From Paractinoplanes deccanensis (GTDB lineage: Bacteria > Actinomycetota > Actinomycetes > Mycobacteriales > Micromonosporaceae): a stretch of DNA of 64,000 nt. The notes beneath the pieces were generated by a model, which worked only from the letters and a program-made list of their open reading frames with translations, did no database searches and was not told where the DNA came from. A program made the position numbers and the translations under genes. Below are positions 1-8,448 of this stretch, in pieces. Numbering within the stretch: the stretch's first letter is position 1; every line of letters starts with the position of its first letter. The DNA lies in the NCBI RefSeq assembly GCF_016862115.1, contig NZ_BOMI01000104.1, positions 1 through 64,000 of the forward strand, given 5' to 3'.

Positions 1-3000
1 CTCTGGCGGCGGTGAACGTGACGGCCGGTGGTTCGGCGAGCAGGGCGGCGAGGCGCTGGTCGGCGCCGGCCGCGTGCCGGCGGGCCACGGCGGCGTCGGG
101 GAGCGTCATGACCTGGTCGCCGAGGACCACGATGCCGAGCAGGAGAACGGCGGCCCACTCGTGGCTGAGCCCGCCGAGCGCGAAGGCCGTGCCCACCACC
201 GCGATGCCCCACCCGAGGTGCCCCAGCGCCGCAGCCCATCCGGCCGCCCGCGCCGCGCCCTGTTCCAGCCGGGCGAGGTCGCGGCTGCGCTGCTCCGGCA
301 CGGTTTCCGAACCGGTCAGCTCCTCGATCCCGTCCACCGTCTCCACCATGGCGTCACGCAGCGCGGCCCGGGCCGCACCCGTGGCCACTTCCGCCCGAGC
401 CGCCTGCCGCGCCGCGACGAGCGGCGCCACCACCCCGGCAATCACCAGCCCCGCAACCAGCGGCACGGCAACAGCGGGCGAGAGGAAGACCGCCACACCC
501 GAGGCAACCGCAAGCGTGGCCCAGGCCGCTACGGCCGGAAGGCGCCCGCGAAGCAGCCCGTCCACCCGAGCGTCCACGTCGTCCACTACCTTGGTGAGCA
601 GATCCCCGCGCCGCCGCAGCCGTGCCCCCGGCACCCGCGGAACGAGCGCCCCATAGATCCGAGCCCGCCACGTTCCCAGCCGGGCGAACGCGACATCGTG
701 CGCCACGAGCCGCTCCACGTACCGCAGCAGCGGCCGCGCCACAGCACTACCCCGAACCAGCACCACAGCCGCCGAAAGCGACAACACCGGCGGCAGTGTG
801 GACGCCCGCACGAGCAGCCAGGCAGCCGCCCCGGTGAGCACGATCCCCGCAAGCGACGACCCCGTGCCCAGCGCAACCGCCGCCCAAGGACGCCGCCAGA
901 CCGACCCACCGACATTTCGGGCTGTGGAGGACACCCGACCGTCACGGACATCTCGGGCTGTGGACGGCACATCGCCGCCCGCGACATTCCGGGCTGTGGA
1001 TGCGGTGCCGTGGCCTGGGACATTTCGGGCTGTGGGCGCGGCGTCGCTACCTGGGACGAGCCGGGCTGTGGACGAGGCGTCACCCGGGTCGACATTTCGG
1101 GCTGCGGACGCGGCATCGCCCGGGTCGACATTTCGGGCTGTGGACGCAGCATCGCCCGGGTCGACATTTCGGGCTGTGGGCGCAGCGTCGCACTGGTCGA
1201 CATTTCGGGCTGTGGACGCAGCGTCGCCACCCGGGACAAGTCGGGCTGTGGATGAGGCATCACCCTGGCCGACAATTCGGGCTGTGGACGAGCGGTTCTT
1301 GAACGGGACAAATCGGGCTGTGGAGGAGGCCGCACTCGCAGAGGAAGTGGCCGTTGTGGGGACGGTGCCTTCGCTGCTGATCGGTCCGGCCGCGCGAGTG
1401 GGGGAGACCTCCACCGGCGCGGTTATGGTGACGATGCGGTCGGCGGCTTCGAGGAGAGCCGGACGGTGGGCCACGACGAGGACGGCGCTGCCTCGGCGGG
1501 CGGCCCGCCGCAGGCGGTCGATGACGAGCTGCTCGGTGGTGGCGTCCAGGTGGGCGGTCGGCTCGTCGAGCAGAAGGGTCACCGGGTTGCTGCCGGCGCG
1601 GTGCAGCAGGGCGGCGAGCGCGAGCCGGTGCCGCTGGCCTGCCGAGACCCCGGCGCCTCGTTCGCCGAGGGCTGTGTCGGGGGTGAGGTCGAGTCCTACC
1701 GTGCGCAGGGCTTCGTCGATCTGCTCGGTGGTGGTCCCGGCGGGGAAGAGGTCGGCTACCCGGCGCGCGTGGGGGAGCGTGGGCCGCTGCGGCAGATAGA
1801 GCGCGTTGTCCGCGACCGCGACGCCCGCGTCGGGGGCGTGCAGTCCCGCGAGCACCCGCAGCGCCGTCGTCTTGCCCGCGCCCGACGGTCCACGCAGGGC
1901 GACGATCTCGCCGGCCCGCACACTCAGCTCGTCGAGGACGAGGGCGTCCCGGGTGGCGCCGGGATAGCGCACCCGAAGCCCGAACGCTCCCACCCCAGCC
2001 AGATCCCGCGTCCCGGCACCCGCCGCGGGTGTGGGCGTCGCGGGTGTGAGCGTCGCCGGTGCGGGCGTCGCGGGTGCGGGGATCGCGGGTGCGGGGATCG
2101 CGGGTGCGGGCCTCGCGGGTGCAGGCGTCGCGGGTGCGGGCCTCGCGGGTGCAGGCGTCGCGGGTGCGGGCCTCGCGGGTGCAGGCGGCGCGGGTGCGGG
2201 GATCGCGGGTGCGGGCCTCGCGTGTGCAGGCGGCGCGGGTGCGGGGATCGCGGGTGCGGGGATCGCCGGTGTGAGGATCTCGTCGACGTCGCTGATGACG
2301 GCCGTGGCGTCGGTGGCGGCGTGGTACTTGGCGGCCATCTCGCGTAGTGGGCGATAGGCCTCGGGCGCCAGGAGGATGACCAGCAGGGCCGGGCCGAGGG
2401 CGAGGTTGCCGGCGGCCACCCGCAGGCCCGCCTCGACGGCGATGAGACCGACCGAGAGGGTGCCGACGAGGTCGAGCGCGGTGGAGGACAGGAAGGCGAC
2501 GCGCAGCACGCGCAAGGTGGCGGAGCGGTGCTTGTCCGTCAGGTCCTCGACGACGGCGGTCTGGCGCTCGGCGCGGCCGAAGACGCGCAGGGTGGGCAGG
2601 CCGCGCACGACGTCCAAGAAGTGGCCGGCCAGGCGGGCGTCGGCCTCCCAGCGGCGGCGGGCGCGGGCCTGGGTGGCCCAGCCGATCAGGGCACCGAGGA
2701 CGGGGATCAACGGCAGCGTGACCAGGGCGACGATCGCCGACGCGGGGTCGACGAAGGCCATGGTGAGCACGACCAGCGGGGGCAGGGCCACGCCCAGCAC
2801 GAGGGCGGGCAGATATCCGCTGAACCAAGGGCGCAGGGCGTCGAGGCCATTTGTCAGTACGGCGGTGAGCCGCCCGGCGCCGAACGAGGCGGCCCAGGCG
2901 GGGCCGCGGCGCAGGACGGCGATGAGCATGGAGCGGCGGAGCTCGTCGGTGACGCGGGCGGCGGTGCGCTGGGCCACGACCTGCTCGCCCCAGGAGAAGC

Positions 3001-3298
3001 CGGCGCGTGCGACGAAAGCGCCGGCGAGCAGGGCGGTCGCCCAGCGGTGGTCGCCGGCCACCAGCAAGGCCAGGGCGATCGCGACGGTCAGGGTGGCGGC
3101 GGCCTGGCCCGCGCCGAGGAGCGCGAGCAGGGCGATGCCGGCCCGGCTGGTGCGGGCGTGCCGCACCAGCCGGGGATCCAGCGGCCCCCGGGCTGACGAG
3201 GACCGCTTCGGCTCGGCGGTGGCAAGGTCTGTGGATGGCCCGGACGCGGCCCGATTTGTCCCTGTGGACGCGGCGGCGGCTGTGGACGACCCGCTCAC
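1..3298 (-). CDS. cydDC: CydDC fused ABC exporter for cytochrome bd assembly (3' end outside window)
   Basis: The frame stays open for about 1,099 codons and leaves the left edge, so the C-terminus is missing. The start is a GTG at 3298 overlapping the cydB stop (GTGA). An N-terminal membrane half (about residues 25-335) is followed by an ATPase domain with Walker A GPSGAGKTT (about 470), an SAGQRHRLALA signature and LLLDEP (about 577). A second membrane half (about 800-1099) then begins. This is the CydD-CydC single-chain arrangement common in actinobacteria. The CydDC family exports glutathione/cysteine or affects haem during bd oxidase assembly; that role is family knowledge. Odd: a TPAPA-type tract separates the first membrane domain from its ATPase, and a 12-residue repeat tract lies between the two halves. 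Both stay in frame with no stop. It is translationally coupled to cydB. Confidence 0.93.
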   Translation of the reverse strand, partial: MSGSSTAAAASTGTNRAASGPSTDLATAEPKRSSSARGPLDPRLVRHARTSRAGIALLALLGAGQAAATLTVAIALALLVAGDHRWATALLAGAFVARAGFSWGEQVVAQRTAARVTDELRRSMLIAVLRRGPAWAASFGAGRLTAVLTNGLDALRPWFSGYLPALVLGVALPPLVVLTMAFVDPASAIVALVTLPLIPVLGALIGWATQARARRRWEADARLAGHFLDVVRGLPTLRVFGRAERQTAVVEDLTDKHRSATLRVLRVAFLSSTALDLVGTLSVGLIAVEAGLRVAAGNLALGPALLVILLAPEAYRPLREMAAKYHAATDATAVISDVDEILTPAIPAPAIPAPAPPAHARPAPAIPAPAPPAPARPAPATPAPARPAPATPAPARPAPAIPAPAIPAPATPAPATLTPATPTPAAGAGTRDLAGVGAFGLRVRYPGATRDALVLDELSVRAGEIVALRGPSGAGKTTALRVLAGLHAPDAGVAVADNALYLPQRPTLPHARRVADLFPAGTTTEQIDEALRTVGLDLTPDTALGERGAGVSAGQRHRLALAALLHRAGSNPVTLLLDEPTAHLDATTEQLVIDRLRRAARRGSAVLVVAHRPALLEAADRIVTITAPVEVSPTRAAGPISSEGTVPTTATSSASAASSTARFVPFKNRSSTARIVGQGDASSTARLVPGGDAASTARNVDQCDAAPTARNVDPGDAASTARNVDPGDAASAARNVDPGDASSTARLVPGSDAAPTARNVPGHGTASTARNVAGGDVPSTARDVRDGRVSSTARNVGGSVWRRPWAAVALGTGSSLAGIVLTGAAAWLLVRASTLPPVLSLSAAVVLVRGSAVARPLLRYVERLVAHDVAFARLGTWRARIYGALVPRVPGARLRRRGDLLTKVVDDVDARVDGLLRGRLPAVAAWATLAVASGVAVFLSPAVAVPLVAGLVIAGVVAPLVAARQAARAEVATGAARAALRDAMVETVDGIEELTGSETVPEQRSRDLARLEQGAARAAGWAAALGHLGWGIAVVGTAFALGGLSHEWAAVLLLGIVVLGDQVMTLPDAAVARRHAAGADQRLAALLAEPPAVTFTAAR
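911..1342. repeat. 12 tandem copies of a 36 bp unit inside cydDC
   Basis: Twelve contiguous 36 bp units begin at 911, 947, 983 and so on to 1307. The shared core on the + strand is TCGGGCTGTGGA. Read on the minus strand in the cydDC frame, each unit gives 12 residues of the type ASTARNVDPGDA, so the linker between the CydD ATPase and the CydC membrane half gains about 144 hydrophilic residues. The unit is divisible by three and no copy carries a stop. Copies differ at several positions, so the array is not newly duplicated. Confidence 0.95.
2025..2279. repeat. 17 tandem copies of a 15 bp unit inside cydDC
   Basis: Seventeen 15 bp units of the type gcgggtgcgggcctc run without gaps. In the cydDC frame they encode pentapeptides such as IPAPA, RPAPA and TPAPA (about residues 340-425). 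The result is a proline/alanine-rich linker between the CydD transmembrane domain and its nucleotide-binding domain, where bd-assembly exporters normally have only a short connection. Confidence 0.95.
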
Positions 3299-4275
3299 GA
3301 CGGCACCCGCTCGCTCGCGACGCGGCGGCGGAAGATCCAGTACGAGAAGGCCTGGTAAGCCAGCACGCCCGGCAGGATCAGCACCCCGGCCCAGGTCAGC
3401 AGCGACAGCGCCTGGGGTGTCGCCGCGGCCGAGTCCATGGTCAGGGACCACTGCGGGTTCAGCGTGCTGCGCAGCACCACGTCGCCGTGGGTCGTGAACA
3501 CGGCCACCACGGCACCGGCCACTCCCACCGCCGTTGCCGCGAAGGCCAGGGCCTCGCGGCCGGAGCGGGCCAGGATGCCGGCCAGCAGGCTCAGGGCCGC
3601 GGCGGCCAGGGCCAGCCGTGAGCCCGTACCGAAGCCGATGACCAGGAGCGCGACCGCCCCGCCCGTGCCCAGCCACCTCGCCAGCGTGCGGGCCCGGCCG
3701 CGCAGGGGGCCGCTGGTGCGCAGGCTCAGGAACGTCGCGCCCAGCAGCAGCGCCGCGAACAGTGCCGCCAGCGCGCCCAGCCCGGCCTCGAGGGTGAAGA
3801 CCGGCCCCAGCGTGCGGGACAGCCCGCCGCCCGTCACCGAACCCGACGCGTCCAGCGCCAGGCCGCGCACGAACGCCGCCAGCAGCGCGCCCCACACCAG
3901 CACGATGCCGAGCGAGCTCAGCGCCAGCGCGATGTCGGCCCTGCGACGATAGGCGGCGCCGTCGCCCTTGCCGCGGAACTCCAGGGCCACACCGCGCACC
4001 GCCAGCAGGAGCAGCAGCACGACCATCGGCAGGTACAGGCCCGACAGCAGCGCCGAGTACCAGGCCGGGAACGCGGCGAACGTGACGCCGATCGCCGCCA
4101 CCAGCCACACCTCGTTGCCGTCCCAGAACGGGCCGATCGTGCGTACCGCGGCGCCTCGCTCGTGGTCGTCGCGGCCGAGCAGCGGGCCCAGCAGGCCGAC
4201 GCCGAAGTCGAAGCCCTCCAGCACGAAGAAGAGCACCCAGGCGAGCACGACGACGGCGAACCAGAAGGTGATCAT
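3295..4275 (-). CDS. cydB: Cytochrome bd ubiquinol/menaquinol oxidase subunit II
   Basis: 326 residues, the usual size for CydB. The N-terminus MITFWFAVVVLAWVLFFVLE, then GFDFGVG and the PFWDGNEVWL motif, are family hallmarks; about eight to nine hydrophobic helices follow. It pairs with CydA in the membrane as the high-oxygen-affinity terminal oxidase, which does not pump protons. It lies 9 bp after cydA and overlaps the cydDC start by 4 bp, giving an operon cydA-cydB-cydDC. Confidence 0.97.
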   Translation of the reverse strand: MITFWFAVVVLAWVLFFVLEGFDFGVGLLGPLLGRDDHERGAAVRTIGPFWDGNEVWLVAAIGVTFAAFPAWYSALLSGLYLPMVVLLLLLAVRGVALEFRGKGDGAAYRRRADIALALSSLGIVLVWGALLAAFVRGLALDASGSVTGGGLSRTLGPVFTLEAGLGALAALFAALLLGATFLSLRTSGPLRGRARTLARWLGTGGAVALLVIGFGTGSRLALAAAALSLLAGILARSGREALAFAATAVGVAGAVVAVFTTHGDVVLRSTLNPQWSLTMDSAAATPQALSLLTWAGVLILPGVLAYQAFSYWIFRRRVASERVPS

Positions 4276-4284
4276 GGCTTGTCC

Positions 4285-5649
4285 TCAGTAGACGGGAGCG
4301 GGCTCGGGGGTGTCGGCGGCGACCGTGGCCGGGGGCGCCAGCGGCTGCCGGGACAGGTGGCGGATCAGGCGGTACCAGACGACGGCCAGAATCCCGTACA
4401 CGACGGTGAATCCCGCCAGGGAGGCGATGACCTCCGAACTGGTGAGGCCGGGGGAGATGCCGTCCGCGACCTTCGAGATGCCGAACGCGATCCAGGGCTG
4501 CCGCGCCGTCTCGGTGAAGATCCAGCCGAACGTGTTGGCGGCCGCGGGCAGGATCGGGATCAGTGGCAGCCACCGGGTGAGCCAGCGCGGCGCGTCGCGG
4601 TGCTTCCTCGTACGCCAGAGGTAGTAAGCGGCGATCGCCGCCGCCAGCATGCCGGCGCCGATCATCGCGCGGAACGTCCAGAAGGCCACCGGGATCATCG
4701 GGGTGTAGTTGCCGGGGCCGAACTGGGCCGCGTACTGCGCCTGGAGCTCGTCGATGCCCTGCACCGTCGCGTTCGGGTTGCCCTTGGCCAGGATCGACAG
4801 CAGCCACGGGATGTCGAGCGAGAACGACGGCAGCGGCGGGCCGCTCGTGAAGATCGAGAACGGTGCGCCCTTCGTGGTCTCGTACAGCGCCTCCGCCGCC
4901 GCCATCTTCATCGGCTGCACCTCGGTCATCACCTTGCCGAGGTGGTCGCCGGTCAGCGCGGTCAGTGCCCCGCCGGCCAGGGTCATCCACGCGCCCAGCC
5001 TCGCCATGATCCGGAAGGTGCCGTCGGCGGCGAGCCGCCACACGCCCAGCGCCAGCAGCAGCGCGCCGCCGACCATGACCGCGCCCGCCATCGTGTGCGG
5101 GAAGGCGGCCAGGTTGACCTTGTTGAGCAGCAGCTCGGTGAAGGACGTCAGCCGCGCGCGCCCGGTCACCGGGTCGAGCGTGTAGGCCACCGGGTTCTGC
5201 ATGAACGAGTTGGCGGCCAGGATGATGAAGGCGGAGAGCAGGGTGCCGATCGCGACGATGACGATCGTGGCCGTGTGCACGAGCCTCGGCAGCCGGTCCC
5301 ATCCGAAATACCAGAGCGCGAGGAACGTGGCCTCGAGGAAGAACGCGAGCATCCCCTCGATCGCCAGCGTCGGCCCGAACACGTCGCCGTAGAACGTGGC
5401 GAAGCCGCTCCAGCCGAGCCCGAACTGGAACTCCTGGACGAGGCCCGTCACGACACCGACCGCGAACGTGACGATCAAGATCTTGCCGACGAACTTCGTG
5501 AGATGCAGGTACTCGTCGCGCTTGGTGCGCAGCCACGCGATCTGCAGGCCGGCGGCGGCCGCGGCCAGGCTGATCGACAGCGGCACGAAGAAGTAGTGAT
5601 AGATCGTCACCACCGCGAACTGGAGCCGGGTCAGGTCCAGCACGTCCAT
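4285..5649 (-). CDS. cydA: Cytochrome bd oxidase subunit I
   Basis: 454 residues from the ATG at 5649, chosen because GAGGGGG lies a few bases upstream and the protein then begins MDVLDLTRLQFAVVTIYHYF as in other CydA proteins. The frame is open further upstream, but that stretch is the promoter region. The His in TIYHYFF corresponds to a haem ligand, and FTETARQPW matches the conserved quinol-oxidase motif. The length suggests the short Q-loop class typical of Gram-positive bacteria. It oxidises quinol and reduces oxygen to water. It is first in the cyd operon and divergent from a BlaI-type repressor. Confidence 0.96.
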   Translation of the reverse strand: MDVLDLTRLQFAVVTIYHYFFVPLSISLAAAAAGLQIAWLRTKRDEYLHLTKFVGKILIVTFAVGVVTGLVQEFQFGLGWSGFATFYGDVFGPTLAIEGMLAFFLEATFLALWYFGWDRLPRLVHTATIVIVAIGTLLSAFIILAANSFMQNPVAYTLDPVTGRARLTSFTELLLNKVNLAAFPHTMAGAVMVGGALLLALGVWRLAADGTFRIMARLGAWMTLAGGALTALTGDHLGKVMTEVQPMKMAAAEALYETTKGAPFSIFTSGPPLPSFSLDIPWLLSILAKGNPNATVQGIDELQAQYAAQFGPGNYTPMIPVAFWTFRAMIGAGMLAAAIAAYYLWRTRKHRDAPRWLTRWLPLIPILPAAANTFGWIFTETARQPWIAFGISKVADGISPGLTSSEVIASLAGFTVVYGILAVVWYRLIRHLSRQPLAPPATVAADTPEPAPVY

Positions 5650-5662
5650 GGGTAAGCCCCCT

Positions 5663-5712
5663 CTACGACGTCTCGTAGTAGATACTACGTCGCGTAGTAC
5701 GACGCTGCGCAG
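5663..5712. promoter_or_regulatory. Divergent cydA/blaI promoter with BlaI-like dyads
   Basis: The 76 bp between cydA and the BlaI-family gene hold several dyads built from TAC/GTA half-sites. These are CTACGA-CGTC-TCGTAG (5663-5678), TACTACG-TCG-CGTAGTA (5683-5699, 7 bp arms) and CTGCGCAG (5705-5712) next to GTAG. BlaI/MecI repressors bind TACTACA/TGTAGTA-type dyads (family knowledge). It is inferred that the adjacent repressor binds here and controls both itself and the cyd operon. Confidence 0.7.
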
Positions 5713-5725
5713 TAGGACCTGTAAT

Positions 5726-6082
5726 ATGGGCGACATGGCACTCGGGGACCTGGAACGCGAGGTCATGGAGCAGTTGTGGGAGGCGGGCGAGCCGCTCACC
5801 GTGCGGCAGGTGCACGAGCGCCTGAGCCGCGAGCGCGACCTGGCCTACACGACCGTCATGACCGTGCTCAACCGCTTGGCAAAGAAGCACATGGTCACCC
5901 AGCAGAACGAGGACCGCGCCTACAAGTACGCCCCCGTGCAGTCCCGCGAGGAGATGACCGCCTCGGTCATGCTCGACGCGCTCACCGCCAGCGGCGACCA
6001 GGACGCCGCCCTCGCCTACTTCGTCGGCCGGCTCTCGCCCGAGGCGCTCGCCGCGGCCATCGCAGCCTCCAAGAGGACGTGA
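5726..6082 (+). CDS. BlaI/MecI-family transcriptional repressor
   Basis: About 118 residues, a typical size. LGDLEREVMEQLWEAGEPLT, then VRQVHERLSRERDLAYTTVM and TVLNRLAKKHMVT form the winged helix of the BlaI family; the C-terminal helices dimerise. ATG 5726 and ATG 5735 are both possible; the protein starts MGDMALGDL or MALGDL. It overlaps the M56 peptidase gene by 4 bp (GTGA), the usual sensor-repressor pairing in which proteolysis relieves repression. Its position against cydA suggests that the respiratory operon, rather than a beta-lactamase, is the target; no beta-lactamase gene is nearby. Confidence 0.92.
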   Translation: MGDMALGDLEREVMEQLWEAGEPLTVRQVHERLSRERDLAYTTVMTVLNRLAKKHMVTQQNEDRAYKYAPVQSREEMTASVMLDALTASGDQDAALAYFVGRLSPEALAAAIAASKRT

Positions 6083-6987
6083 CCGCGCTCCTGCTCGGCG
6101 CGCTCGGCCTGACCCTGTCGCTGGTCGTGCCGGGCCCGCTCGCACGGGCGCGATGGACCGACCGCGCCCCGGTCGCCGCCGTCCTGCTCTGGCAGTCGAT
6201 CACGCTGAGCGCGGTGCTCTCCGCGCTCGGCGTCGTGCTCTCCGCCCCGTACGAGGTGACCCGGGCCGCCGGCTCGGGCAAGCCGGTCGCCGCGGCCGCC
6301 CTCATCGGCGCCCTCGTGGTCGCTGGGGTGATCATCCTGCGGCTGGTGATCTCGCTGGTCGGGGTCACCCGCCGCTCCCGCGCGCGCCGGGCCCGGCACC
6401 GCATGCTCGTCGACCTGCTCGACCGCGCCGAACAGCATCGCGAGCTCGGGCCCGACAACCTGCGCGTGCTCGACGGTGCGCTGCCGCTGGCCTACTGCGT
6501 GCCCGGCCGCGAGCCCCGGGTGGTGCTCAGCAACGGGGTGCTCCAGGTGCTCGACCGCGAGCAGGTCGACGCGGTCCTCGCGCACGAGCAGACCCACCTG
6601 CGCCACCGGCACGAGGTGGTGATGGAGTCGTTCACGGCCTTCTATCAGGCGGTGCCGCGGCCGCTGCGGAGCCGGGTGCCGCTCGACGCCGTACACCTGC
6701 TGTTGGAAATGATCTCTGATGACGTGGCGCGGCGGAAGGTCGGCGCCGAGCCGCTGCGGGCGGCGCTCGAAAGGCTGACCGACGCCGTCCCCCTCGCGGA
6801 GGACGCGCGACCCGACCCGACGGGTGACGCCCGGCGTCGCAGGCTCGCCCGGCTCGCCATGCCGCACACGGTGTCCGTCGGCCGGAACGTCGCCGCCGGG
6901 CTCGCCGCGGCCGGGCTCCTGGTGTTACCCACGGTGATTCTCGTGGTGCCCTGGCTCGACCGCGCGCTGGACCACTGGCCGCTCTGA
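6079..6987 (+). CDS. M56-family membrane metallopeptidase (BlaR1-like, no sensor domain)
   Basis: 302 residues from the GTG at 6079, coupled to the repressor stop. Hydrophobic segments lie at about 3-20, 33-55, 72-95 and at the C-terminus (about 270-293). The zinc motif is HEQTH (about residues 169-173) within LAHEQTHLRHRHE. M56 proteins such as BlaR1 and MecR1 cleave, or trigger cleavage of, the partner BlaI repressor. This one ends after the last helix and has no penicillin-binding sensor domain, as in most actinobacterial M56 proteins, so its signal is unknown. Confidence 0.9.
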   Translation: MTALLLGALGLTLSLVVPGPLARARWTDRAPVAAVLLWQSITLSAVLSALGVVLSAPYEVTRAAGSGKPVAAAALIGALVVAGVIILRLVISLVGVTRRSRARRARHRMLVDLLDRAEQHRELGPDNLRVLDGALPLAYCVPGREPRVVLSNGVLQVLDREQVDAVLAHEQTHLRHRHEVVMESFTAFYQAVPRPLRSRVPLDAVHLLLEMISDDVARRKVGAEPLRAALERLTDAVPLAEDARPDPTGDARRRRLARLAMPHTVSVGRNVAAGLAAAGLLVLPTVILVVPWLDRALDHWPL

Positions 6988-7119
6988 TCACTGTGCGTAT
7001 GCCGTCCTGAGCAAGCAGTTTCCCGTACGCGTCGGCTTCAGTTCTCCACATGATCGGGAGTACGGTGGTCCCCGGTTCGGCAGCCCCCCATCGTCCACCC
7101 GGCCGATCTGACGGACCAC

Positions 7120-7239
7120 CGCCTAATCGCCGTGTACGGGCGAACCGGGGACCCGAGCAGTTGGGGTGAAGCCGCGATCCGTCGCGGCCGGGCGCGTCTT
7201 CCCGTCCGAACCCGTCAGCTAACCCGGTCGGCGGCTCGA
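7120..7239 (+). promoter_or_regulatory. c-di-AMP riboswitch (ydaO/yuaA class)
   Basis: The leader of the NlpC/P60 gene contains the highly conserved actinobacterial ydaO-class segments. These are GGGCGAACCGGGGACCCGAG (7138-7157), a central TTGGGGTGAAGCCGCG (7161-7176) and the 3' block CCGAACCCGTCAGCTAACCC followed by GGTCGGCGG (7206-7234). The class binds c-di-AMP and, in actinobacteria, turns off cell-wall hydrolase genes such as rpfA and NlpC/P60 when ligand is high (family knowledge). The exact 5' end is uncertain. About 130 bp before it (6988-7119) hold no gene and presumably the promoter. Confidence 0.92.
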
Positions 7240-7264
7240 GGGAAGAAAGGACATCACACCCAAC

Positions 7265-8260
7265 GTGAAACGGATTGGGGCGCGGGGTCGCGCCGCAGTT
7301 CTGCGCGGGCTCGTCTGCGCACTCGCGGCGGTCGGGGTCGTTGTCACGGGACCAGCCGTCGCGCACGCCACACCCTCGCCCTCCTCGGTCGAGGCCCAGA
7401 TCGACAAGCAGTGGAACGAACTCGAGCCGGTCATCGAGCAGTACAACGACGTGCACAACCAGCTGCTCAAGAACCGGACTCAGCAGAAGAAGCTCGCCGC
7501 CCAGCTCACCCCGCTCGAGGTGAAGGTGAACACGGCGATGGAGCAGGTCCGAGGCCTGGCCATCGACGCGTACAAGCAGGGTGCCCCGAACGCTCTCAAC
7601 GCCATGATCATTAGTGGCTCGCCGACCGGGCTCACCGACAAGCTGACCTATCTCGATCAGCTGTCCCGGCATCAGCAGGAGCAGATCTCGGGTGTGGCGG
7701 CGCTCCGCGACAAGCTCGCCGCGACCAAGTCCGACCTGGACATCGTGACCAAGTCCGTCGCCGCGCGCGACAAGGACCTGGCCACCCGCAAGAAGGCCAT
7801 CGAGGCGAAGATCGCTTCGCTGCAGAAGCTGCGGATCCAGGCGTACGGCACGGCGGACGCCTCGGACGGGCCCCTGCGCCTGGGTGCCTGTCCGGTGACG
7901 TACACCAACGACAAGGGCGGGCGCGCCGCACAGCGCGCATGTGACCTGATCGGCAAGCCGTACGTCTTCGGTGCGGCCGGTCCGAGCAGTTACGACTGTT
8001 CCGGTCTGACCCAGGAGGCCTGGGCCAGCGTCGGTGTGCACCTCGACCACTACACGAAAGACCAGTGGGGCGAGGGAAAGCCGGTGTCGCGGGACGAGTT
8101 GCAGCCAGGTGACCTGGTGTTCTTCTTCCCGGGCAGCCTCCACCACGTAGGCATCTACATCGGTGGCGGGCTGATGGTCCACGCCCCGCACACGGGCGAC
8201 CACGTGCGGATGGCGGAGATCGACCGGATGCCCATCGCGGGCTTCCGGCGTCCCGGCTAG
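7265..8260 (+). CDS. Secreted NlpC/P60 peptidoglycan endopeptidase
   Basis: 331 residues with a GTG start after GAAAGGA. A signal peptide (about 1-36, cleavage near AHA) is followed by a coiled-coil region (about 40-200, rich in Lys, Gln and Leu) and a C-terminal NlpC/P60 domain. Its catalytic Cys is in YDCSGL (C245) and its His in LHHVGIYIG (H293/294). The domain order matches the RipA/CwlO-like hydrolases that cut peptide cross-links during growth and division. The riboswitch upstream ties its expression to c-di-AMP. It is a single gene closed by a strong hairpin at 8273. Confidence 0.95.
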   Translation: MKRIGARGRAAVLRGLVCALAAVGVVVTGPAVAHATPSPSSVEAQIDKQWNELEPVIEQYNDVHNQLLKNRTQQKKLAAQLTPLEVKVNTAMEQVRGLAIDAYKQGAPNALNAMIISGSPTGLTDKLTYLDQLSRHQQEQISGVAALRDKLAATKSDLDIVTKSVAARDKDLATRKKAIEAKIASLQKLRIQAYGTADASDGPLRLGACPVTYTNDKGGRAAQRACDLIGKPYVFGAAGPSSYDCSGLTQEAWASVGVHLDHYTKDQWGEGKPVSRDELQPGDLVFFFPGSLHHVGIYIGGGLMVHAPHTGDHVRMAEIDRMPIAGFRRPG

Positions 8261-8272
8261 TTCCGCTTGCAC

Positions 8273-8304
8273 GAGGCCGTCGGGGAGATCTCCCCGGCGG
8301 CCTC
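8273..8304 (+). terminator. Rho-independent terminator after NlpC/P60 gene
   Basis: A nearly perfect 32 bp palindrome with GAGGCCGtCGGGGAGA paired to TCTCCCCGgCGGCCTC, followed by acgctttt. It begins 12 bp after the stop codon. Confidence 0.85.
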
Positions 8305-8448
8305 ACGCTTTTCCAGCCGTACGGGCGTGCGCCGCCCCCGACCGCAGGCCCGCCGCTCACCGGCTCCCGGGTGGCGGTGGTCACGGCCGTCGATCACGTC
8401 CGGTAGGCCACAGGTTCCCTTCGCCGGACGCGGGCATAATTCGGTGTC

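Noticed and set aside
5650..5799. A longer CydA beginning at 5799
   Set aside because: The extra 50 residues would overlap the operator region and the BlaI gene start on the other strand, and they precede the conserved MDVLDLTRLQF start.
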